Of a DNA stretch of 41,153 nt, positions 32,163 to 39,629 are shown piece after piece. Both the position numbers and the translations under genes were made by a program. How positions within the stretch are numbered: the first letter of the stretch is position 1; each line of letters starts with the position of its first letter. The DNA comes from Cytobacillus horneckiae (GTDB taxonomy: Bacteria > Bacillota > Bacilli > Bacillales > Cytobacillaceae). Location: contig NZ_PISD01000074.1 in the NCBI RefSeq assembly GCF_002835735.1, positions 1 through 41,153 of the forward strand. Direction: 5' to 3'. Under the pieces are notes generated by a model, which was not told the DNA's origin, did no database searches, and was given only the letters and a program-made list of their open reading frames with translations.

Positions 32163-33623
32163 ATGTCAAAGAATTACCCGATTTTTTATGACCATAGTGA
32201 ATCAAAAAATTTATATCCAGATGTATTGATGAATATATTTGTGAACAGCACAACAAATGGTTTTGCTATATTAGATATGAATGACTGCTACACGAAAGTG
32301 AATAAAAAGTATACAGAATTATTTGGTTATTACATTGAAGAAATAATAGGACAAAAATGCACGATTTTTGTGGAAGGAGATTGTCTAAAGGAACATATAG
32401 ATAAATCTAAATCAGGCTATACAATTTCTAATGTAATCAGCAAAGGATGTCATAAAGATGGGAAAGTATTGGATCTCGAAGTTTCCTGTTTGCCCATACG
32501 CAATCCTATTGAAGAAGTTGTTGGTGTAATACTTATATTAAAAGATATTTCAGAAAGGAAGGAAATGGAAAGGGAATTGAAGAGAACCCGTGAATTATAT
32601 CAGTTAATCACAGAAAACACCTCAGATATGATTTTAGTGTATGATAAAAATAAGCGTATTATTTACGCTTCCCCTGCCCATGAAGCAATTTTTGGCAAGT
32701 CAGTAGAAAGCTTAATAGGGCAAAGTTTATTCCACGATATGAATAAGGAAGAAAGAGAATATTGCGAGTTAGTTTTTAAGAAAATAGAGGACACAGGTGA
32801 GCCGCAAATCGTTCAATCACGCATGAAAAATAAAGAAGGAGAAACGGTCTATATTGAATCAAATATCTCTCCTATATTTAATGAATACAATGAGATAGAT
32901 TCATATGTCTCTGTTGGTAGAAATGTGACTGACCGTGTGAAAAATGATGATGCGCTGCGAAACCTGGACCGCTTATCTATTATAGGGCAGCTGGCAGCAA
33001 GCGTTGCTCATGAAATTAGAAATCCGCTTACTTCTCTGAAAGGCTTTTCAAAACTTCTTAACCATATTGATGAAAAGGATAAGCAAAAAGAATATTTATC
33101 GATTATTTCTCATGAATTAGAAAGAATTGACGGAATTGTTAATGAGTTTATGTCCTTGGCTAAACCGCAGGCAGTTGATTATGATTATTATAATTTAAAC
33201 TCGATTTTGGAAAGCACAATCAATTTTCTTCACCCGCAAGCTGTGATGAGCAATGTGCAAATCTTATTAACAAAGCCGATTGAGCCGATTGAGCTGTTAT
33301 GCAATTTAAATCAATTAAAGCAAGTATTTGTCAACTTCCTTCAAAACTCTATTGAGTCAATGCCTAACGGAGGAAGGGTCCAAATTGTAGTGGAAACTTT
33401 GGAAAATAAAAGGGTTCTTATCCAGTTTAAAGATGAAGGGACTGGAATCAGCTCAGAAGTGCTTCATTATCTCGGAACTCCGTTCTATACAACCAAGGAT
33501 AAGGGAATCGGTCTAGGCTTAACTGTAAGCAATAAAATCATCCAGGAACATAACGGATCCATGAAAATCGACAGCAAATACGGCATCGGAACAAAAGTAT
33601 CCGTAGAACTAGGCTACAACTAA
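32163..33623 (+). CDS. Orphan PAS-PAS histidine kinase (sporulation kinase-like)
   Basis: 486-residue sensor kinase. There is no membrane segment. Two PAS domains (about residues 22-132 and 143-260) lead to the HisKA dimerisation helix with the phospho-acceptor His283 (SVAHEIRNPLTSLKG) and the HATPase domain: NFLQNSIESMPNGG (N box), FKDEGTGIS (G1), GIGLGLTVSNKIIQEHNG (G2). This H-box and lack of an adjacent response regulator are typical of KinA/KinE-like kinases feeding Spo0F. ATG 32163 is chosen for the GGAGGT 5 bases before; the frame is open to 32121. It probably reads through from the reductase gene. Confidence 0.85.
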   Translation: MSKNYPIFYDHSESKNLYPDVLMNIFVNSTTNGFAILDMNDCYTKVNKKYTELFGYYIEEIIGQKCTIFVEGDCLKEHIDKSKSGYTISNVISKGCHKDGKVLDLEVSCLPIRNPIEEVVGVILILKDISERKEMERELKRTRELYQLITENTSDMILVYDKNKRIIYASPAHEAIFGKSVESLIGQSLFHDMNKEEREYCELVFKKIEDTGEPQIVQSRMKNKEGETVYIESNISPIFNEYNEIDSYVSVGRNVTDRVKNDDALRNLDRLSIIGQLAASVAHEIRNPLTSLKGFSKLLNHIDEKDKQKEYLSIISHELERIDGIVNEFMSLAKPQAVDYDYYNLNSILESTINFLHPQAVMSNVQILLTKPIEPIELLCNLNQLKQVFVNFLQNSIESMPNGGRVQIVVETLENKRVLIQFKDEGTGISSEVLHYLGTPFYTTKDKGIGLGLTVSNKIIQEHNGSMKIDSKYGIGTKVSVELGYN

Positions 33624-33663
33624 TGAAACTGCCAACCCGCCTAACAAAGAAAATACATAACAC

Positions 33664-33697
33664 AAAATGCACCTGTTCCCCCAACAAGTGCATTTTT
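33664..33697 (+). terminator. Terminator after the PAS kinase
   Basis: AAAATGCACCTGTT and AACAAGTGCATTTT pair around CCCCC, with a trailing T-run. Confidence 0.9.
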
Positions 33698-33714
33698 ACT
33701 TGCCCACCACCCCA

Positions 33715-33773
33715 TGTCGAATCTTGTGGGTGACAGGTACCGCTTTTGTCGAAATGTGTAGGTGACAGGTACC
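33715..33773. repeat. Tandem pair of 27-base REP-like repeats
   Basis: Copies at 33715-33741 and 33747-33773 share TGTCGAA, differ in a 7-base middle and share GGTGACAGGTACC. The period is 32 bases. The shared block contains the palindrome GGTACC. This type of GGTGACAGGTACC unit is, from memory, dispersed in many Bacillaceae genomes. Confidence 0.65.
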
Positions 33774-34027
33774 AACAAACGTATCGGTCTTAAGGCTGAG
33801 GGGGATTTACGATTGTGGTCCATGGAAATTTGGTGGGGATTTGGTGTATTCTTAGAGGGAAGGAAAGTGATTGAGTTTATTTTGAGTTCAGGGGCCAAAT
33901 TGCAGAAGGAAAACGAAGGTGTTTGCTGAAAAATATTGGCAAGTGGCATAGTTTTTCTTATTAATGAAACTTTGACTGGCTTTCTTTCGTATATTGATAA
34001 AGGCGTTTATGTCAGGAGTCGATACCA

Positions 34028-34684
34028 TTGAATCCGTTTTTTATGTTTTTTATACGTACGCTTATTGCCGTGCCATTGTCTGTTACAGTTTGGTTATTAA
34101 ACTATTTTGCATTTGACATGAATTTTTGGATGTCAGGCTTAAATGGTACTTTAGCAGGTGTTCTTGCTTATTGGATAACAGGAGCTGTGATGCGGCATCG
34201 GTTTATCAAGAGCCATGGGTTGAAGCGTAAGGAATATCTTTATATAAAGAAAAATCTAGATGAAGCAAAAGGGAAGCTGAACCGCTTGCAGCGATCGTTA
34301 ATGTCCATTCGCCATCTGCCATCGACAAGGCAGCGTAGGGATTTTATTAAAGTCGCGAAGCGAATCTACAAGCTGACTAAAAAAGAGCCGAGAAGATTCT
34401 ACCAAGCGGAGCAGTTTTATTATTCTCATCTTGATTCAGCAGTAGAATTAGCTGAAAAATATGTTTTTCTCTCTTCACAGCCGAGAAAAACAAAAGAATT
34501 GGAAATTTCATTAAATGAGACAAGAAAAACATTGCATGAGCTAACAGTCAACGTTGAAAAAGATTTGCATGATGTTCTGGCCAATGATATTGATCAGCTG
34601 CATTTTGAAATGGATGTTGCAAAGCATTCTATTAAAAAAATCAAAGATTCAAGAATCAACGATGAAAGCAGGCGATTAAAATGA
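34028..34684 (+). CDS. xpaC: XpaC family protein
   Basis: 218-residue protein of the XpaC family, named in B. subtilis for 5-bromo-4-chloroindolyl phosphate hydrolysis; the true function is unclear. Two N-terminal membrane helices (about residues 5-25 and 32-52) precede a long basic, helical cytoplasmic part (FIKVAKRIYKLTKKEPRRFYQAEQFYYSHLDSAVELAEKY). The start is TTG 34028 with AGGAG 10 bases before. Its stop overlaps the ATG of the TelA-like gene, the same pair as xpaC-yaaN in B. subtilis. Confidence 0.85.
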   Translation: MNPFFMFFIRTLIAVPLSVTVWLLNYFAFDMNFWMSGLNGTLAGVLAYWITGAVMRHRFIKSHGLKRKEYLYIKKNLDEAKGKLNRLQRSLMSIRHLPSTRQRRDFIKVAKRIYKLTKKEPRRFYQAEQFYYSHLDSAVELAEKYVFLSSQPRKTKELEISLNETRKTLHELTVNVEKDLHDVLANDIDQLHFEMDVAKHSIKKIKDSRINDESRRLK

Positions 34685-35856
34685 CAGAAAAGGATCTTTC
34701 TATGTCTAAGCAGCCAACCGAAGCCAATCTGCTCGATGATTTACTCTCTGAACCATTTGGAGAAGCACAAACGATGAAAAAAGACGACATTTCATCAGAT
34801 AAACCTGTCAAACTGATTGATGTGATCCCAGAAGAAAACCGCGCAAAGGCTTATCAATTAGCAGATCAAATTGACCCGAAAAATCACCAGGCGATGATTT
34901 CGTACGGTACGCCTGCACAATCAAAACTATTGAATTTTTCTCACTCCATGCTTGAACATGTACAGAAAAAAGATGTAGGTGAGATTGGCGGCATTCTTGG
35001 TGAACTCATGCATAAATTTAATGAAGTGAACCCGGATGATTTGAAGCCTGAAAAGCAAGGATTTTTCTCAAAAATATTCGGTCGGATTTCAGGCTCAGTT
35101 CAAGAAGTTTTATCTCAATATCAGAAGGTTGGCGCTCAAATCGACCGGATCAGCGTAAAGCTTGAACGCAGCAAAAACCTGCTGCTGACTGATATTGTGA
35201 TGCTTGATAAGCTTTACGACAGCAATAAAGAATACTTTCATGCCCTTAATGTATATATTGCAGCGGGCGAGTTAAAGCTGGAGCAGCTGCAGGAGCAAAC
35301 CATTCCTGAACTTAAAGCATCAGCTAAAGCGTCCAATGACCAAATGAAGTTTCAAGAAGTCAATGATATGATTCAATTTGCCGACCGCCTTGATAAACGG
35401 CTTTATGACTTAAAACTCAGTCGTGAAATTACGATTCAAAGTGCACCGCAAATTCGTCTCATTCAAAACACGAATCAGGCACTTGTGGAAAAAATTCAAT
35501 CTTCCATTATGACGGCCATTCCTTTATGGAAAAACCAAGTAGCAATTGCTTTAACACTTATTAGACAGAGACATGCAGTCGAGGCTCAGAAGCAAGTATC
35601 GAAAACGACCAATGATTTGCTGTTGAAAAATGCGGAAATGCTGAAAATGAACACAATAGAAACTGCACGTGAAAATGAGCGCGGCCTAGTTGATATTGAA
35701 ACATTAAAGAAAACTCAGGAAAACTTAATCTCTACTCTTGAGGAAACATTGCGCATTCAGGAAGAAGGAAGAAACAAGCGAAGACAAGCTGAAAATGAAC
35801 TGGCCAATATGGAAAATGATTTGCGAATGAAGCTTCTGGAAGTAAAAGATAAGTAG
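34681..35856 (+). CDS. yaaN: TelA/YaaN family protein (toxic anion resistance family)
   Basis: 391-residue soluble, mostly helical protein of the TelA family (tellurite and toxic anion resistance; role unproven in Bacillus). The body contains LLNFSHSMLEHVQKKDVGEIGGILGEL, a central long coiled part and the highly conserved TNQALVEKIQSSIMTAIPLWKNQVAIAL region in the C-terminal half. It overlaps xpaC by 4 bases (ATGA). An alternative start, ATG 34702, has AAAAGGA 7 bases upstream and may be used instead. Partner of XpaC, probably in one membrane-associated complex. Confidence 0.88.
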   Translation: MTEKDLSMSKQPTEANLLDDLLSEPFGEAQTMKKDDISSDKPVKLIDVIPEENRAKAYQLADQIDPKNHQAMISYGTPAQSKLLNFSHSMLEHVQKKDVGEIGGILGELMHKFNEVNPDDLKPEKQGFFSKIFGRISGSVQEVLSQYQKVGAQIDRISVKLERSKNLLLTDIVMLDKLYDSNKEYFHALNVYIAAGELKLEQLQEQTIPELKASAKASNDQMKFQEVNDMIQFADRLDKRLYDLKLSREITIQSAPQIRLIQNTNQALVEKIQSSIMTAIPLWKNQVAIALTLIRQRHAVEAQKQVSKTTNDLLLKNAEMLKMNTIETARENERGLVDIETLKKTQENLISTLEETLRIQEEGRNKRRQAENELANMENDLRMKLLEVKDK

Positions 35857-35858
35857 GC

Positions 35859-36017
35859 TTGTACCGAAAACGGCTCATTTCTAATAGAGGTCTGTTGAAT
35901 GAAATTCATAAGGAAGTGAATTTGGATAATGTCGAAGATGGGGATTTGGTGCATGTAAATGATGAGGAAAAAGAAGCTTCCGAAATCGCTTACAGCATCG
36001 TCGCCTATTGGAACTAG
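35859..36017 (+). pseudogene. Short ORF or gene remnant after yaaN
   Basis: An open frame of up to 52 residues directly after yaaN. Possible starts are TTG 35859 or TTG 35895, the latter three to four bases after AGAGGT, too close for good initiation. The encoded C-terminal part is acidic (NLDNVEDGDLVHVNDEEKEA, then EIAYSIVAYWN) and has protein-like composition, but I recognise no family. It may be the tail of a decayed gene. Confidence 0.3.
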
Positions 36018-36103
36018 GAGCGTGAGAATTATTTTATCAAAGAGTAGTTCTACAAACGGGCCATTTAATTAAATGATTTTTCTTGAAAAAGGGGGAGAAT
36101 GTG

Positions 36104-36307
36104 ATGTCCAAAGGATTGAAAATCATTTTGTTTTGGTCACTTGTAATACCCGCTATTATTACCATTCTTCGTATTATTACAGATTCCTTTTTAGGTCGTG
36201 GCATTGAATTATTCTCATATTCAGCAGTTTTCCTAGGTATTGCTGCTGCAGGATTAATCTTTGCTGGGCCTCTCAATTACTTCATATCAAAATCCCAACA
36301 AGAATAA
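36104..36307 (+). CDS. Small two-helix membrane protein
   Basis: 67-residue hydrophobic protein. Two membrane segments (about residues 6-28 and 38-60) are joined by a short loop with TDSFLGRG. ATG 36104 is chosen because AAAAAGGGGGAG lies 7 bases upstream; the frame is open to TTG 36083, which precedes that site. A perfect terminator follows, supporting a real transcription unit. No family recognised. Confidence 0.7.
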   Translation: MSKGLKIILFWSLVIPAIITILRIITDSFLGRGIELFSYSAVFLGIAAAGLIFAGPLNYFISKSQQE

Positions 36308-36336
36308 CTTATCTTTAATAAACGGGCGCGATTAGG

Positions 36337-36362
36337 AAGAGTGGCGATCGCCACTCTTTTTC
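36337..36362 (+). terminator. Terminator after the small membrane protein
   Basis: AAGAGTGGCGATCGCCACTC is nearly a perfect palindrome and continues into a T-rich run TTTTTCTTTT. Confidence 0.85.
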
Positions 36363-36470
36363 TTTTGGCTCTGCGGTCAGAGGGCGGTCATCCCGAGTAA
36401 GCCTAATGAGCGGAGCGGCATCGCCAAACCGACTGCACCAGAACCCAGAAAAATCATTTCAGAAAATAAA

Positions 36471-36514
36471 AAACCTCTTAATGAGCAAAAGTAAATGAGC
36501 CCATTAAGAGGTTT
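36471..36514 (-). terminator. Terminator of the membrane histidine kinase
   Basis: AAACCTCTTAATG (36471-36483) and CATTAAGAGGTTT (36502-36514) form a 13-bp stem; on the minus strand TTTATTTTC follows. It lies 12 bases after the kinase stop. Confidence 0.9.
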
Positions 36515-36526
36515 TAATCATTTAAG

Positions 36527-38158
36527 TTACTTTTCCTTCTTAATTGGCAGCTTTACCGTAACCACTGTTCCTTTCTCCACTTCACTTGAAAAATGAATCG
36601 TTCCGCCATGAGCCTGTACAATTTTATAACTTACCGTTAAACCGAGCCCAGTGCCTTTTTCCTTGGATGAATAAAATGGTTCACCAAGCCGTTCCAGCAA
36701 TTCGTCAGATATTCCAGAACCATTGTCAGTTACTACAATGACAGCTTCTTCATTTTCTTTTGTCAAATTAACAGTAATGGCTCCATCTCCATCAGCTGAG
36801 GCTTCTATTGCATTTTTCACGAGATTAATAAACAGCTGTTTTAATTGATTAGGCTCACAAAGGATGGAAAGGTTCTTTGGAGAGGCAGTAAAGTCAATTG
36901 TAATATTATGCAACGAGGCCTCCGTTTTTAATAAGGAAATCACATTAAATAAAATATTATGCAAGTCTGATTCGATAAATTTAATTTCCTGTGGCTTTGC
37001 TAAAAGTAAAAGCTCGCTGACAATATGATTAATTCGGTCCAGCTCTTCCTCCATGATTTGATAATAAAACTGATGCTTCGAATCATCCGATTCCAGCACT
37101 TGTACAAACCCCTTAAGCGAGGTAAGCGGATTGCGAATTTCATGGGCGACACTTGCCGATAATTCACCGACTACAGAAAGCTTTTCCGCTCTCCTAAGCT
37201 GCTCCTCAGCAAGCCTTAGTTTTGTCACATCTTTTCCATAGCAAATAATGCCTGCGGGCTGATGATTAATGATCATAGGAACAGCAGTACATTCTACAAT
37301 AAGCGTGTGACCGTCTTTATGGATCAATTCCATTTCACAATTTTTATGTGATTGATATTGACGAATTTCAGCTAAATCGCTCATGATTTCTTCCTTAAAA
37401 TCTTCAGGAAAAATATCAGTAATGTTTTTATTTATTACTTCTTTTTCGTCATATCCAGTAACGGTCTTAAACTGTGGATTCACATTTGTAATACCGCCGT
37501 TTAAATCCATCATCAAAATCATATCCTGACTAAATAAAAAAAGAGATTTATATTGCTGTTGACTTTCCTTCAGCAGCCGGTCGACCTCCTTCTTCTCTGT
37601 AATGTCTCTGCCGATAATGACGAGGCCTTTGCGTTCGCCGTCTTCATAGAATAAAGGAACTTTGATCGTATCAAACGTTTTGACCGTCCCATCCTTTATT
37701 GGGATAAACTCCTCCACGCGAGAAATTTGGCCGCTTTTCCAGGTTTCTTCGTCAGAAGCCATGCAATATGCAAAAGCACTTTTATAAAACTCCCGATTCT
37801 CTCCAAGCTGAATATCTGTTTTTCCCCGAAAATTATCTCTATTAAGGTCAAATAATGACAGTGCAACATCATTGGCTTCTATCCATCTGCCTTTTCCATC
37901 TTTAAAGTTGATAAAATCAACCATAGAATTAATTAAAGTAGATAAACGCTCCTTATCCTCTTGAGAAGAATTAAGTATCTCTATTTTTCTTATAAAATAG
38001 TAGAAAATAAGAGTGGTTAAACCAATATAAATGATTTCTTTAAATCGCAGCAAGAGGGAAACGTAGGGGAATGTGATGAATTCCTCTATTAAATAATTGG
38101 TGCTATATATCCAAATGATACTACTGATAAAATAAAACAATAAAAATTTTGTCTTCAT
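36527..38158 (-). CDS. Orphan membrane-anchored PAS histidine kinase
   Basis: 543-residue sensor kinase. Two N-terminal membrane helices (about residues 5-22 and 38-57), two PAS domains (about 72-190 and 203-318), HisKA with His339 (SVAHEIRNPLTSLKG) and a HATPase domain with NLVKNAIEASADGDG, VTDNGSGIS and GTGLGLTVSYKIVQ. The H-box is almost identical to that of the kinase at 32163-33623, suggesting shared partners such as Spo0F. No response regulator is adjacent. Upstream on this strand is a hairpin (38191-38225). Confidence 0.87.
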   Translation of the reverse strand: MKTKFLLFYFISSIIWIYSTNYLIEEFITFPYVSLLLRFKEIIYIGLTTLIFYYFIRKIEILNSSQEDKERLSTLINSMVDFINFKDGKGRWIEANDVALSLFDLNRDNFRGKTDIQLGENREFYKSAFAYCMASDEETWKSGQISRVEEFIPIKDGTVKTFDTIKVPLFYEDGERKGLVIIGRDITEKKEVDRLLKESQQQYKSLFLFSQDMILMMDLNGGITNVNPQFKTVTGYDEKEVINKNITDIFPEDFKEEIMSDLAEIRQYQSHKNCEMELIHKDGHTLIVECTAVPMIINHQPAGIICYGKDVTKLRLAEEQLRRAEKLSVVGELSASVAHEIRNPLTSLKGFVQVLESDDSKHQFYYQIMEEELDRINHIVSELLLLAKPQEIKFIESDLHNILFNVISLLKTEASLHNITIDFTASPKNLSILCEPNQLKQLFINLVKNAIEASADGDGAITVNLTKENEEAVIVVTDNGSGISDELLERLGEPFYSSKEKGTGLGLTVSYKIVQAHGGTIHFSSEVEKGTVVTVKLPIKKEK

Positions 38159-38557
38159 CCAGAAAACCCCTGTCCTATAAAGTGAAACTGCAACAGTGGA
38201 GGGGTTCCTTCATTCCCCTCTGTTGGTTTGTCCCGTTCTATTGTCGCTAAATATTTCGCCTACGCTTCGATCAATCGCCAGTACGAACCCAGATTGAGTT
38301 GGACTTACCTTTGAAAGAGCGCAAAGGTAAGTCTAATGTATATCTCACCAATCGGGCTTTTACGGTGCAATATAATCCCCCGAAAGTCTTGAAGCGGGGA
38401 GCTCACTACGTTAATGCGGGATAAATCAATCAATAATGATGTATAATGAAACCATTGATGGGTGTAAAATTATTACAACTATTATTTAATAGTAAATGAT
38501 TCTGTCCAATCGCGCCATATTGCATTTGTAATAATTAATAAATAAGGATGATCAAAT
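38159..38557. other. Intergenic region rich in inverted repeats
   Basis: About 400 bases without a supported gene. Contains a hairpin CAACAG...CTGTTG with an AGGGG/CCCCT stem (38191-38225) and a second perfect 12-bp inverted repeat (38302-38333). An open frame of 57 codons ending at 38424 has no start or binding site. Confidence 0.5.
38302..38333. repeat. Perfect 12-bp inverted repeat
   Basis: GACTTACCTTTG (38302-38313) and CAAAGGTAAGTC (38322-38333) around an 8-base loop. No T-run follows on either strand, so it is not a usual terminator. Function unknown. Confidence 0.6.
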
Positions 38558-38788
38558 ATGTATATGACATTAAAAGAAACCGCAGAGCTTTTATCTAGCT
38601 CAGAGCAGGCAGTTAAAAAACTAATCCAAGAAAGGCGCATACGTGCTTTGTTTGATGGTGAACAATATTTAATTAATAAAGAGCAATTTAATACTCATTT
38701 AAAGCAAATGGAAAAATATAAAGCACTAGTTGAAGAAATTTTGAACGAACCGATTCCAGAAGATCGCGATATTAAAGATGAGGACTAA
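38558..38788 (+). CDS. Small excisionase-type helix-turn-helix protein
   Basis: 76-residue protein with a MerR/excisionase-like winged HTH: MTLKETAELLSSSEQAVKKLIQERRIRALFDG, then YLINKEQFNTHLKQ. An acidic C-terminal tail follows (PIPEDRDIKDED). Such proteins occur in integrative elements but also as chromosomal regulators; no integrase is near. ATAAGGATG is a modest binding site before ATG 38558. Confidence 0.75.
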   Translation: MYMTLKETAELLSSSEQAVKKLIQERRIRALFDGEQYLINKEQFNTHLKQMEKYKALVEEILNEPIPEDRDIKDED

Positions 38789-38859
38789 AGTCTAATTATT
38801 TTACAATTAAAATAATTTTGGCTATTGTTATAGTGATGAAACAATGAGGAGGAGAAGCT

Positions 38860-39423
38860 ATGTACGATATCGTTATTGTTGGGGCAGGGCCATCAGGTGC
38901 CAGTGCAGCTATTTTTGCGGCAAAAGCCGGAAAAAACGTATTAGTATTGGATAATGATAAAGGGGTAACAAAAAGAGCATGGGTTGAAAATCATTATGGC
39001 GTAACGGAAGTGGCCGGGCCAGATTTAGTAGCAACAGGCAAAAAGCAAGCAGCAAAATTTGGCGCTGAAATTGTAAATGCGACTGTAGAAGGATTAGAAA
39101 AAACAGATGTAGGCTTTAAAATTGTAGCGGACCAAGGCGAATATGAAGGTCAGCATATTATTCTGGCCACTGGCTTTATGACCGATTTAGCAGAAAAAAT
39201 CGGTGTGAAAACTAAGCCTGGCACTGAACCTCGCGTGAAAACAATCATCGATGTTGATGCCAATGGAAAATCTAATGTTGAAGGCATTTGGGCAGCCGGC
39301 ACAACAGCAGGTGTAAGCGTACATACAATCATTACCGCTGGAGATGGCGCTAAAGTGGCTATCAATGTGATTAGTGAAATGAACGGCGAGCGTTATGTTG
39401 ACCACGATGTATTAAAATCATAG
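38860..39423 (+). CDS. Single-domain FAD-dependent oxidoreductase (thioredoxin-reductase-like half)
   Basis: 187-residue protein with an N-terminal FAD-binding motif GAGPSG (residues 8-13) and a C-terminal segment GIWAAGTTAGVSVHTIITAGDGAKVA that matches the second FAD motif of thioredoxin reductases. The NADPH-binding domain normally inserted between them and the CxxC active site are both missing, so it is about 60% of usual length. ATG is preceded by GAGGAGGAG, and the terminator is intact, so it seems to be a real compact protein rather than a truncated gene. It may need a partner reductase. Electron donor and acceptor are unknown. Confidence 0.8.
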   Translation: MYDIVIVGAGPSGASAAIFAAKAGKNVLVLDNDKGVTKRAWVENHYGVTEVAGPDLVATGKKQAAKFGAEIVNATVEGLEKTDVGFKIVADQGEYEGQHIILATGFMTDLAEKIGVKTKPGTEPRVKTIIDVDANGKSNVEGIWAAGTTAGVSVHTIITAGDGAKVAINVISEMNGERYVDHDVLKS

Positions 39424-39441
39424 ATTTATAGCAAAGATTCT

Positions 39442-39479
39442 AAAGCAGATAATTTTAATAGAGATTATCTGCTTTTTTT
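39442..39479 (+). terminator. Terminator after the FAD protein gene
   Basis: AAAGCAGATAAT and ATTATCTGCTTT form a 12-bp perfect stem followed by a run of T. Confidence 0.9.
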
Positions 39480-39629
39480 CGTTCTTTCGGCTAGTGATGT
39501 TTGGTCTATAAATGGATAAATGGTAGATAAATAGAAAATAGTCCCTATTAAATATAGTGAATAGTCCTCTTATGTATAATAACTAAATATTTTAAACTTT
39601 AAAAAAGTTATTGTTGTAGGGGGACGAAT

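Larger units (their letters stand above)
33624..34027. other. Intergenic region with terminator and repeats
   Basis: Holds a terminator at 33664-33697 and a pair of 27-base repeats (33715-33773). The remaining sequence to 34010 has no supported gene; a minus-strand open frame there is repeat-derived and lacks a binding site. Confidence 0.6.

Noticed and set aside
33641..33949. Minus-strand 102-codon open frame
   Set aside because: It runs across the kinase terminator and the REP-like repeats, so it is a by-product of repeat sequence.
38251..38424. 57-codon open frame ending NPPKVLKRGAHYVNAG
   Set aside because: It has no start codon with a binding site, spans the perfect inverted repeat and resembles nothing I know; an IS-element origin was considered but not supported.
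39536..39567. AATAGTCC direct repeat upstream of the aminopeptidase as an operator
   Set aside because: Two 8-base copies 24 bases apart in AT-rich DNA are too short to claim as a regulator site without comparison.
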